Shown: piece after piece, positions 25,522-35,936 of the stretch | How positions within the stretch are numbered: the first letter of the stretch is position 1 | How the letters are laid out: every line of letters begins with the position of its first letter | NCBI GenBank assembly: GCA_015698045.1 | Contig: BLAL01000062.1 | Location: forward strand, 310,001-374,000 | Direction: 5' to 3' | DNA from: Rhizophagus clarus | Lineage: Eukaryota; Glomeromycota; Glomeromycetes; Glomerales; Glomeraceae | Length of the DNA: 64,000 bases | Translations under genes and position numbers: made by a program | The notes under the pieces: model-generated | The model's input: the letters and a program-made list of their open reading frames with translations, nothing else | Told to the model about the DNA's origin: nothing | Database searches by the model: none

Positions 25522-26556
25522 TATTATTAGATTCAGTTTAGCCTTTAATATTTAATAAAAATAGTATTTTAAAATTAAATTAATTTCTATCTATTCCTTT
25601 TTAATTATTTTTTTAATAATATTTTTTTAAAAATTAATTTTTTTTTAGTATTTTTAAATTGATTAATTATTAGGTTATAATATTTACTATCTTATAAATA
25701 TTTTAATAAATAGATTTATAAAAATATTTTTTTAAATAAATTTTAAAATTATCAAAAGATATAAAGAACCCTAAATATTTAATATAAAGATTATAAAGGA
25801 TCTGTATAAAATTATGAATATTTTACTACTCTTAAAATTAATTAAATTTGCTAAAAATTAAATGTTATATGCAAATTATATGTTAATTTGCTAAAATTTA
25901 ACTTATAACTTTTAATATTAATTAATAATTATTTATATTTATTAAAGTTTATTTATTATATAAAATTTTTTTTAAGTTATAAAATAAAATTTTGTATAAT
26001 TATATATGCATAATAAAGATTTATAATAGATTTAATTATATATAACAGTAAAAGATAATTTTATATATACAGTATGTATTAAAACAAACATACTATTAAA
26101 ATTTTTTAAAATTATTAATTACTCTTATTAAATCAATTTAAATCCAATTAAAATAAAAATTTAAAATATAAATAATATGTAATATAAATTATTAAAAAAC
26201 AGAAAATTCAATATAAATTTATAAATTAGTTTTTTAATTACGTAACATTAAATCAAAAAAACTTGGTATTTTATTTTACTACTTTTTAAAATTTTTAAAA
26301 ATTCAAAAAATCAATTATTATTAAATAGCTTAAATTATTGATTAAAATTAAAAAAAATCAATATTTTTTAATAATAAATTAATTTATTTATTTAATAGAA
26401 TATTACTAATTTGCATCTAAAGTGAAATCATTAAGAGGTAATTTTACTCATAATTAATTTATTAAATTTATTAAATTTGATTGATTAAATATTTTCTGTA
26501 AATTTTAATATTTTAATATATTATAAATTTTAGAAAGAGTTTTATAATTCAACATC

Positions 26557-26962
26557 ATAGCAATATATCACTGGTATCACATGACATAATGATTATTTCT
26601 TTTTTAGAAAATTCATGTAACTAACTTGCAACAAAATTTTTATTTTTTGTAAGATACAAAATTTTTTTTTTTTGGAAATTTGTATAATGTTATGTAATTT
26701 GATCAGAATTACAGAATGTGACCAGTATTAACTATATGATGAATAAGATGACAATTAAGATTTTTTCATTGAAAAATTCTGTCTAAATAATTTTTGAAAG
26801 CTAGGGGGTTGATACAATGTGAAATTATAAATATTACACAAATTTTCAAAAAAGGAAATTTTGCATCCCACAAAAAATGAAAATTTTGTATGCAGGTCAG
26901 TTATATAAATTTTCTAAAAAGAAAATGATCTGCATATCTGTGACACTGGCAATGCAATGTCA
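26557..26962. mobile_element. fold-back element, ~400 bp, ends approximate
   Basis: The arms share long inverted similarity: TCTTTTTAGAAAATT[CT]AT appears on one arm and its complement on the other, likewise CAACAAAATTTTTATTTTTTG against its diverged mirror. Outer ends pair as CACTGGTATCACA with CCAGTGTCACA. No target duplication was found and no frame is present. Confidence 0.5.
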
Positions 26963-27231
26963 TGGTATTAAATTATAAAATCCTTTTTGAAATATATATA
27001 ATAAACATACTTAAAATTTTTTATAATGTAATAAATTTTATATGCATAACAATTTATTAATTTTTAGTAGATTACATATTTTATTAATAAACTTACACTA
27101 TTCAAAATGCTAAATTTTTTAATAGGAATAATAAAAAGAGTTACAATAATAAAAAAAAATACATAAAAATATTAATAAATAAATTTATGAAATAGGTTTA
27201 CAATAAGTAATACAGAATATATTAGTTAAAA

Positions 27232-28020
27232 AATATATAAATGAAAAAAAGCAAAAAGAATGAAAGTAAATGAAGAATATAGGAGAAATGAAAGGAAATA
27301 AAAAAAATGAAGAGGAAGTAATAAGAAAATAAAATAAAACAAAGGAAAAGTAAAAAAATAAAAAAAATAAAGGGAAATAAAATAGAGTAAAGAAAAATAA
27401 AAAATAAAAAAAATAAAAAGTAGCGTAAAGAAATAAAAAAGATGAAATAAAAATAAAAAAAAAAATTGAAAGGAACAAAATATAATATAAAGAAATAAAA
27501 AAAAATAAAATAGGAATAAAAAAAAAGAATGAAGGGCAGTATTAGTATGGGATAGGGACATGTTCTTGAATGGGACAGTCTGGGACAGTCCAAGTTCTCT
27601 TGAACAATGTCTCATACCAACACTGATGAAGGGTAATACAAAAAATTAGAAAAAATAAAATAGGAATAAAAAAAAATTAAAGTAATAAAGAGTAATATAA
27701 AGGAATAAAAAAGATAAAATAGAAATGAAAAAAAGAAAAAAAAAAAGGAAATAAAAATAATAAAAAAAAAAATAAAAGGAAAATAAAAAAAATAAAAAAA
27801 TAAAAAGAGAACAAATAAAGAGATGAAAAATGAGATAAATAGAAAACTAAATAAAACCAAATCTATAAATAAAAAAGAAATAAAGTTAGTAGAGAATAAA
27901 AATTATATGTTAAATAAAAATAAAAAAAAAACAAAAAAAAAATATATCTTAGTAGTTGTAAAGAAGAACTGAAAGACTTAAAAAGAATAAAATATAAAAT
28001 ATAAAAAATAAAATTAAAAA
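27232..28020 (+). repeat. polypurine tract
   Basis: Almost only A and G on the plus strand over about 800 bp, broken by the 89-bp element at 27537-27625. Units such as AATAAAAAAAATAAAG and AGAAATAAAAAA recur without a fixed period. Translations of the complementary strand (long F/Y/L frames) are artefacts of this composition. Confidence 0.7.
27537..27625. mobile_element. 89-bp hAT MITE with perfect 8-bp duplication
   Basis: Ends CAGTATTAGTATGGGA and (reversed) CAGTGTTGGTATGAGA. Exact ATGAAGGG copies flank it (27529-27536 and 27626-27633). The interior is a near-complete hairpin (GGGACAGTC...GGGACAGTC against TTCTTGAA/TTCAAGAG). An 8-bp duplication plus CAGTG ends indicates hAT. Confidence 0.75.
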
Positions 28021-28339
28021 ATACAAAATCTGGATTATATAGATTGGATATACTTTAATTATAAAACAAAAAGAATGTGAGTTCATCCTATAAGAACGTT
28101 CCTGATCTGATTTAGCCATTATGCATATGGTTAGCCAAGGTCATATAGGGATCCTTAAATTCATACAACCAATTTTTTCATATCCAGTATGCACTAAGCA
28201 CTTCTAGTTTTGTAGGATCAAATTTTAGGAGTTATGATGAAACTGGTATTTATAAAATTCAAAAAAAAAATGTAAAATAATTTTTTTAACTAGTGTTTAT
28301 ATAGTTCTAGTATTGCATTACCTCTAAAACAAAATGCAT

Positions 28340-28600
28340 GTTTTGCCTATAATTGTAGGATCAATTGGCTAAGTGGTTACTTACTATAGTGAAAGAAGCC
28401 TACCTGCACTAAAAGTATATTGTAGGTTGAAGTTTACAAATGGGTCTCTTGTTAGATAATGGTTGGTATAACTTCTATAGTATGGTTGCAGATCATGGCA
28501 TTAACTAGGTTTACTTTATGTTTATTATAATGTAATTTGTTCCTATATACAATAAAGCTACGTTAAACTTCTACTTTCTGAAAGGGTTAAAAAAAAATAT
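28340..28600 (+). mobile_element. possible tRNA-derived SINE
   Basis: TGGCTAAGTGG at about 28369 matches the tRNA A-box (TRGCNNAGYNGG pattern). About 50 bp on, TTGTA-GGTTGAAGTT-TACAA resembles an eroded B-box/T-arm (consensus GGTTCRANTCC, 7 of 11). The unit ends with AATAAAG and a run of A near 28590. Eroded and without a clear target duplication, so it is only a candidate. Confidence 0.4.
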
Positions 28601-29467
28601 ATAAAACAAAAAAAACTAAAAGATCTAAAAAATAAAATAAAGTTAATAGGAATAAAATGTAAAAAGTAAAATAAAAAAAAATAAAAAAAATGTACCTTAA
28701 GTGAGTTAAATAAAGAAGTAAAAAAACTTAAAGAAAAAATAATTATTAGAGTATGCTTAAAAAAAAAAATTATCTGAAATAAATAAATATTAAGATGATT
28801 AGCATATAAATCATGTGGGATGCAAATAATAATAATATATAGGTAAATAAAATATCTGATATAAAATTACCAAGTTAAATCACTTAAATAAAATCATTTT
28901 AGATGCAAATTAATTATATACTAAATAAAATTTATTGCGAAAAATAAAAATTAGCTAATAAAAATTAGTTTATCAATAAATTTATAAATTTTTTATAAGA
29001 GAAAAGATGATTTAACATAGGTGATTTAACCAAAGAAGAGGGGATAAATTAACAAGACTCTTTTATTTACAGTATATAAAAATATTAATTTTTTGAATAC
29101 AAAAATCTATTGATCTATATATTAATTTATTAATTTATTTAAAATAAATTCATTATTAAAAAAAAGAAATAATGTATTTATCGCATCCTGCATTACAAAT
29201 TTATATATATTTTTATGTTTATCATTTGTTATTTTAAGGGGGTGCGGTGTATAAACTAATGATTAATATAAATAATTTACAAAAAAGAAAGAATGCATTA
29301 TAACGCAAAGTGTGGTAAATAAATTCACTTTAAAAAAAATTATATTTAAAAATTATCAAAATAATTATATTAATTAGATAAAATTTGAAATTTAATTTTT
29401 AAAAATAAAATGCTTTATATTTACAATTAAAACTTTATAAAAAATATAATAAAAAACTGTTAATTTT

Positions 29468-29590
29468 AATTTTTTTTTTTTTTTTTTGAGGTATTAAAAA
29501 TATATATATATTTATTAAATAAGATAGGATTAAGCCAAAGATGTTAGCCATAATTTAAAAAAGTGCTGTAATACAAAATTTTTATATGCT
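29468..29590 (-). mobile_element. possible 3' end of a minus-strand poly(A) retroelement
   Basis: A T run (about 29470-29487) is followed by a short non-simple stretch containing, on the minus strand, TTTAATAAATATATA before the A tail. The pattern is that of a truncated retroelement 3' end. No coding part and no target duplication were found. Confidence 0.3.
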
Positions 29591-30618
29591 GTAATTAATT
29601 AAGATTATAAAAATCTTATTGTTATAATTTAAAATTTTTTAAAAATAATTAAGACTAACATTTTTAGATTAAATTATAATCACTTCTATTCTATATATAA
29701 TACTTTTAACAGAATATCAGTTCAAACATCCACTTATTCTAATTTTAAATTTAATATTAATTATAAAGAATCTATTAACTAATAAAATTTTATATAATTT
29801 TTAGCAAAAATAATGATAATAAGAATACTGCTTTTTAATTTGATCACAATTTCTTTATTATTCTGATTAGATTATTATTTATTATATTAAATTAAATAAT
29901 AAAATGATAATTTAAAAAGCAATAAAAAAAGGCAATTTTAAATACAAATATTATTTTATTTTATTATTCAAAATGATATCTATTATAATTAAATTTATTT
30001 ATAAAACTATTAATTTTTTTTTAAAATAAAATTTTAAGAAATTTCTAATTAAATTGAAAATTTTTTATATTTCTATAAATAATGCATTTTTTTTTAAAAA
30101 AATAGTAGAATTCAAAATATTTATTATTTTAAATATTAAATTAAAGCTATTTTTTAAAAAAATACTGTTAAAATTAAAGTAATAATTATTTCATATATTT
30201 TAATTTTTATCAAAAAAACTTTAGAATATATGTATTTTTAATTAATATAATTTTCTAAGTTATTAATAAGCTTTTAATTATAATAAATTTGCAAAATAAT
30301 AAATTTTATAATATTTGAAATAGTATAAAAAATTATCCTTTAATAATAAAATTTTATTATTTATTTTAAAACTTAAATATTTAGTTTTAATAAAAAGTTC
30401 AGATTTTTTTGAAGTAATATTATATTAAGAAAATAGCAATATAAAAAAAAAATTGCAGGTTATTTTTTAATTTATTTAAAAAGAAGTAAAGTATTCTTAA
30501 ATATAATATAGTTATTAATAATAAAATTATTTGTGATAATAGTATATGAAGTCAAATTAAAGAATATATTAATGCAAATAAAGGCTAAATTAAATATTAA
30601 CTAATTAGTAAAATATAT

Positions 30619-30773
30619 AGGGTCTTTGCAATAGAAAGGTACGAAACTCAAAAAAAAATAAAAATTTAATTAATATTAAATTTACACTTATTTTAATATA
30701 AAAAACATAATTAGCATATAAAATAAATTTAAAATTTTTTTTGAGTTTCGTACCTTTCTATTGCAAAGACCCC
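30619..30773. mobile_element. 155-bp MITE with ~38-bp perfect inverted repeats
   Basis: GGGTCTTTGCAATAGAAAGG (continuing TACGAAACTCAAAAAAAA) is mirrored exactly at the other end. Short ATAT lies outside both ends. The ~80-bp centre is plain AT. Near-perfect arms suggest recent movement relative to its surroundings. Confidence 0.75.
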
Positions 30774-32544
30774 ATATGTATTTTTGATTTTTTTTTCTAA
30801 AAAAAAAATTTTATAGCTTTATTATAAAATTTATGAATTATATTAAAAAAATTAATTGCTATTACTTTTACTAGAGTTTGTATATATATCATTAGATTTT
30901 GATTTTTTATCTTGCATTACTTATTATTTATTTTCAATTTATTTAAATTTTACAAGCTATAAAAAAGAATTTTTTATATTAAATTAATTTACTAATAAAT
31001 ATTATATGTAAATAAAAGTTAATTTATATTTAAAATAATAACTTATTGTAAGTTAAATACTGAAAAAAAATTTGATTTTTATGAAAAAAAGGTAAAGATA
31101 AATTTAAATTAAATGAAATAAAATTAAATAAAAAAGTTTTTGAATTATTAGCTAAATAAAAAATTTGAAGAAAAATTTAAAAAAGTTATTATAGTTTTAA
31201 CTAATAATAATTGTATTATATAAGTAAATATATTATAAATATATAATATTAGGTAAACTTATTTCAAATAATAAATGTATTTATATTAATTAATAATTTA
31301 TAGATTAAAAAAAAATATTGATTTATTAAATAAAATGATTTTAAAAGATATTAGTAAAATTCTTAAAGATGATTTAATTGATAATATAGCAAATAAATAA
31401 AATAAAATTCCTTTAATAAATGAAAAAATAATATTAAAAGTAAAAATATAATAAAATATAATATAAATGTAAATTTTTATTTAAATTTTAAAATAAAAAA
31501 TGATAAAATTTCCAATTTGCTATTGTAATATATATTACATAATAAATTATTATAATTTATATTTAATATAATAATAAACTTGTTAAAACTTAAAAAAGTT
31601 TCAGTTTTTTATTTAAAAACTTTTAGCAAAACAGTTTAATTAATTTTTTACTATTTATTTGAACTTATAAGTTTCATTTGCAACTTTATTAATAAAATTA
31701 AGCATTTATAAATTCTTATATTTTAAAATTATTCTATATTGATTAAATATTTTAATATTCTACATATATAAGAATTTTTTAAAGTTCTATTACAACTAGG
31801 CAGTTATAGCATTATTTTTAATTATATTATTAAAATTTTCTAGTTTAAATAATACTATTAAAATAAGATAATATATTATATTAAAAATTAAAAAAAAAAT
31901 TTAATTAATAATTATTTATATAATAATTAATAATAAAAGTATTTATATTAATTCCTAATAGTAAGAATAAGAAAAAATTTATTAAAAATAAAAAAATCAA
32001 TAAAATAATTACTAGTTATATTATTTAATTATTAATCTAAATAAAGTTAAAAAAATTGGAATATATAATATACTAGTAAAATAGTTTTAAAAAAAAGTAT
32101 TAAGTAGAAATATATAATATCTGTAAGTTTAAAACTACTAAAAGCATTTGTAATTAATATCTTAATTTTTAATTAGCATAAATTATTATAATTAATAAAA
32201 ATATTATAATATATATTTTAAATTAAAATTTAAAATAATATTTAAAAGTATTTATTTATTTAATTTATAAAAGAATATAAATTAAATAATATAATTGATT
32301 ATTTTTTATTATAATAATTTGATTTATTAATATTATATATTTTATTACTCAAATTTTTTTTTTTTTGAAAATTTCCAGAGTAATAAATGACAAATATGAC
32401 AAATAATAATATCATTTTCTTATGAAATAGAAATCAATTAAAATTGGTAATAATTCTATTTGATGTATACTAATATATTATCTTAATAAATAATAATAAT
32501 TCTCACACTTTGTTATATATATATTTTTTTAAATCAAATAATAT

Positions 32545-32640
32545 AAAAAAAAAAAAAAAAAAAAATAAAAAAAAAGTTTTTTTTTCTTTTTTTTCCATAT
32601 TTTCTTTTTTTTCTTTTTTTTTTTTTTTTTTTTTAATGGA
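32545..32640. repeat. A run followed by T runs
   Basis: About 40 bases of A with few interruptions, then about 55 bases of T with C interruptions. The two halves can pair. Simple-sequence repeat; its origin could be two retroelement tails. Confidence 0.6.
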
Positions 32641-32964
32641 ATATGTATTATTAGTTTAAGAATCACAGAACAAAAAAAAAATATCTAGTGTCACATAAAG
32701 AAATGCAAAAGAATAGATATCAATAAAAAAATTCTATATATACAAAGATATAAAAAAATTTATAGTTCAAAAACAAGATAATAAAACAAATTGACAATCT
32801 AAAAATTTTAAATAAGGTCCAGTGACACAAACAATAATAATACATATCTATCTATCTATATATGTTTTAATACATGTACCAATAAAGCCAAAGTTAATAA
32901 ATATTATACATAAAAAAGAATAAATAAAAAGAATATATTTAAGCTTACTTTTGGGGGATTTTTT

Positions 32965-35523
32965 TTAATCTCTACTCATAAGACTGTAATCCAGTAAGAA
33001 CATATCCAAATCCTTCCAGCCTCCACCAACTCGAACCATGACTTTTTTACTTGAAGCATAGTTCATTAAACGACAAAGATAAATTTTCCTGTCACGACCC
33101 CCTCCTTCATTCCCAAAGTAATATTTATCGCTTCCAGCACGTTCTACTTTAACTGATAATGGGGATGAATTTACTACCTTGGCAACCTCAACGTCAAGAG
33201 GATCATTTTTAAGTGGGGTATATTGGGAATGATAATCAATTGCCATCTTTGACAATGTTTCAGTTAATGGAGTCATTGGGCGCTCATCACCCTCAGGAGT
33301 TATAGGTCTTGATAAACTGCTTGTGACTGAAGAGGGAGTTGGTGATCTCAGTGGTTGACGTTTTGGGGGTGGAGAAACCATGCTTAAACGTGATAAAGAA
33401 GCGGTCATGCCAGGTTGCGGTGTACTTGCTTGAGGGAGGAAAGGTCTCATTCCTGCACGTGAAGTCGACCTAGAAGCTAAACCCATACTAGTAACAGGAC
33501 GTGGAATAGCTGATGGATGCATGCGATCACCAGGTGTCGTTGGTCTACCCGTCGTAGGAGAACGTATAGGGGATTCAGATCTCGTGGAAGATTTTGATCG
33601 CCCATTTCTCGGTTGAGGAGATGATGCACGTTCACGGTAATAAGGATTACCATGATCGTTATTATTGTATGAAGGTCCATAAGGTGAATTATAAGGCGAA
33701 TGATTATACTGCGAACTCCAAGGATGACGATCTGATAGTGGAGGGGGACTTACAGACCTACCATTTGGAGCTAAATAAGAACGACCTCCTCCCGGACTTG
33801 CAGCTCTTGGTGAAGGAGATTTTGAACGTAAAGGAGATCCTGTATTATTTCTTGGTGGAGATAATGAACGTTCATATTCCGATGGGGACAATACTCTTCG
33901 ATATGGCGATAGTGCTCTTTGACCTTTCGGAGGTGAACTAGATTCTGGCGTATATTTTTCTTTAGATGGTTTCATATTGGGAGACATTGGAGGTGAAGAA
34001 GCAATTGAAGAAGGTATTGAAGATGGTGGAGAGTTATTTGAGAAAAGTGAAGCATCTAGCACAGCTTCTAATGCTGGCATTTCCTTTTGAACTTCAGTAA
34101 CACCATCAAGAATAACATCCCAACGTTCTTTCATCGCTTTATATTTTTTAATTGCGTCCCAATCTCTTGTCTTCTGATTATTAATCCCATCAGCAAGCAT
34201 CCTAAGCATTTTAGTTACAGTTGGAATATAATACTTTCTTTTAGCATCAAAATTTTTATAAAGTCTTTGAAAATTTTTTGGAGTTATAGCTATGGATTGT
34301 TGTTGTGGTTGCTGTTGTTGATATTGTGAATCTCTCGAATAAGATTTTGACACACCCCTGTTTTGTTGAAATAGTTTTAAAGGTGAATCCGATCTACTAG
34401 TAGCTCTAATGATAAAGTCCTTACATTGTTTAACGGCCCTTTCAAGTGAATCCATCATTTGAGTAGCGTTACCGGTTACCTGTTTAAAAACTCCTAACCA
34501 TTTATCTTCTTTACATTCTTCTCTCAAAGAATCCATTTCATGCTTCAACGCTTCCCATTTATTGGTTAAAATATTATTCTTTTTTGATAAAACTCCATTA
34601 GGATCTGATGGGGCATTTGGTGCTGATAAACGAGATCTTAAATATTCTATACGTGCTGATAATGGTTCTAAACGAGAATCAAGTTTCATTAGTGCAACAT
34701 CAGCACGCGAGCTAAGCTCGTTTTGAGAATTGTTATTAAAATTTGACGATGCAGCAGGTGTATTTCGTGAAGTTGGACTTGAACTAAGTTTTGGAAATGG
34801 AAATTCACTGTCAGTTAAACCGCTATGACGTTGTTCCTGGTATTCGAAAATACTAGTATTTAATTCTTCTATTGAAGCTAAAATCTGATCCATTGTTTCC
34901 ATTAGTTCACGTCTTTGTTTTGACTCAGACATTTCTTTCTTAACCCTTCCGAAGAAAGTTCTTACATCAACCCAATCACTTTGAATTCTATCAAGTGTAT
35001 CCTTAACGTCTTTACGCCTTTCTTCATCAGTTGGTTGCTTCAGGTTGTCGAGTACAGTCTGTGACAATTCTTGAAGTAAGTCAACATTTGGAGCAAATTT
35101 ATGTATTAAGACGTCCATTTCACTAACATTTTTTACACTCATTCCTTCCTTTACGTCAAGCTCTAAAGCAAATATAGCAACATTAGCATATTCAAGCCAA
35201 AGGTCAATCTTTTTAGCTGCAGCATGGAAAGTGTCTATTAGGTTTGATACAGGTAAGTCAGTTGATAGTGCGAGATAAATGTTTTCATTTGGTACTTCGA
35301 GTTGATAAAGAGTTTGTACATGGTGGGCAAAAGACTGCATATCAGAAGTTGAACCGAGCCGCTCAGCGGAAGGTAGAAAGTTTTGTCGAATTGAGAGTGG
35401 TTCTGGCATATGGGACATTGAATATGTTCTTTGCCCAAAGAACCCAAATGTTTTTTGGGGGATTTTTTGGACTTTATTTTCGTCGTGTTGTACGAAAATT
35501 GAAGCACAATAGGCGTGTGCCAT
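32965..35523 (-). CDS. GAR (GAS2-related) domain microtubule-associated protein, Kar9-like N-terminus
   Basis: Single-exon frame of 852 residues. The first ATG (35523) is used; a start at Met36 (MSHMPEPLSIRQ) is also reasonable. Residues about 60-480 are largely helical with no hydrophobic segments, in the style of the Kar9/spectrin-like N-terminal region. Residues about 490-760 are a basic, disordered Ser/Pro linker (repeated RSxSPP, SPxR). Residues about 774-847 are a clear GAR domain: DPLDVEVAKVVNSSPLSVKV, YYFGNEGGG, KIYLCRLMNYAS, VMVRVGGGWKDLDMFLLDY. GAR domains bind microtubules. The linker has two SxIP motifs in basic Ser/Pro context (SSIP 501-504, SAIP 671-674), the motif by which plus-end proteins bind EB1/Bim1. 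Inferred role: microtubule plus-end or cortex linker in hyphae. Confidence 0.85.
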   Translation of the reverse strand: MAHAYCASIFVQHDENKVQKIPQKTFGFFGQRTYSMSHMPEPLSIRQNFLPSAERLGSTSDMQSFAHHVQTLYQLEVPNENIYLALSTDLPVSNLIDTFHAAAKKIDLWLEYANVAIFALELDVKEGMSVKNVSEMDVLIHKFAPNVDLLQELSQTVLDNLKQPTDEERRKDVKDTLDRIQSDWVDVRTFFGRVKKEMSESKQRRELMETMDQILASIEELNTSIFEYQEQRHSGLTDSEFPFPKLSSSPTSRNTPAASSNFNNNSQNELSSRADVALMKLDSRLEPLSARIEYLRSRLSAPNAPSDPNGVLSKKNNILTNKWEALKHEMDSLREECKEDKWLGVFKQVTGNATQMMDSLERAVKQCKDFIIRATSRSDSPLKLFQQNRGVSKSYSRDSQYQQQQPQQQSIAITPKNFQRLYKNFDAKRKYYIPTVTKMLRMLADGINNQKTRDWDAIKKYKAMKERWDVILDGVTEVQKEMPALEAVLDASLFSNNSPPSSIPSSIASSPPMSPNMKPSKEKYTPESSSPPKGQRALSPYRRVLSPSEYERSLSPPRNNTGSPLRSKSPSPRAASPGGGRSYLAPNGRSVSPPPLSDRHPWSSQYNHSPYNSPYGPSYNNNDHGNPYYRERASSPQPRNGRSKSSTRSESPIRSPTTGRPTTPGDRMHPSAIPRPVTSMGLASRSTSRAGMRPFLPQASTPQPGMTASLSRLSMVSPPPKRQPLRSPTPSSVTSSLSRPITPEGDERPMTPLTETLSKMAIDYHSQYTPLKNDPLDVEVAKVVNSSPLSVKVERAGSDKYYFGNEGGGRDRKIYLCRLMNYASSKKVMVRVGGGWKDLDMFLLDYSLMSRD

Positions 35524-35936
35524 ATATATTTATATGTGTAATTTATAAAATACATTTGTATTTGGCACCTATAAAATATTACTAAATTTACTTACTGTAT
35601 ATTATTATAAACAAATTGAACAAGAAGCTACACAAAACCTTGAATTACCCAATAGGACTGTTGATATCTGCGTTTACCTATGACTGTCAAAACTTGTTGC
35701 TTGACTTTATAATAAAATTCAAATATGTCAAACTCCCGATGTCCACAATTTGTTATATTAGGATTAGATGACGTAAGGTACACCATTAGAACTTACTCAA
35801 AAAAGAAACGAATGCAAAGGTCAGGGTAAATATTGGCTTGTCAGATGATTGACTTATATAAATAATAATATAGTCTTTTTTTATTATAAATAAATAAATA
35901 ACTAAATTAATATTTTTGTATATATACTTTTTTTCT
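35524..35936. other. upstream region of the GAR gene / downstream of the OSH3-like gene
   Basis: About 410 bp between two minus-strand genes. A TATATATTTATATG sequence lies just upstream of the GAR-gene ATG on its strand. A frame at 36022-35786 overlaps the 3' end of the OSH3-like gene in another frame and is not credible. Confidence 0.5.

Larger units (their letters stand above)
21474..32964. other. 11.5-kb AT-rich gene desert
   Basis: After the RPB2 stop, sequence is almost entirely A/T with homopolymer runs, and no coding gene can be supported over 11.5 kb. Small elements I can define inside it are listed separately (22791, 25159, 26557, 27537, 28340, 29468, 30619). A stretch at about 24160-24350 repeats CAGTTT/AAACTGA motifs like the interior of the hAT element at 3076, and may be an eroded relative. 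About 22430-22740 is full of CTGAAAATATTTT-type motifs in both orientations. Long Phe/Tyr-rich frames at 27.2-27.9 kb are translations of a purine tract. The last ~250 bp (to 32964) are probably the 3' UTR of the downstream minus-strand gene. Confidence 0.75.

Noticed and set aside
27185..27860. Several long minus-strand frames rich in Phe, Tyr and Leu
   Set aside because: They are translations of a polypurine tract read on the complementary strand, overlap in all frames and have no domain features.
28360..28450. Functional tRNA gene
   Set aside because: A-box and T-arm resemblance only; no acceptor stem or anticodon arm can be drawn, so SINE relic is the better reading.
33594..34329. Plus-strand frames in the GAR gene
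   Set aside because: Antisense shadows of a long conserved minus-strand frame with a recognisable domain.
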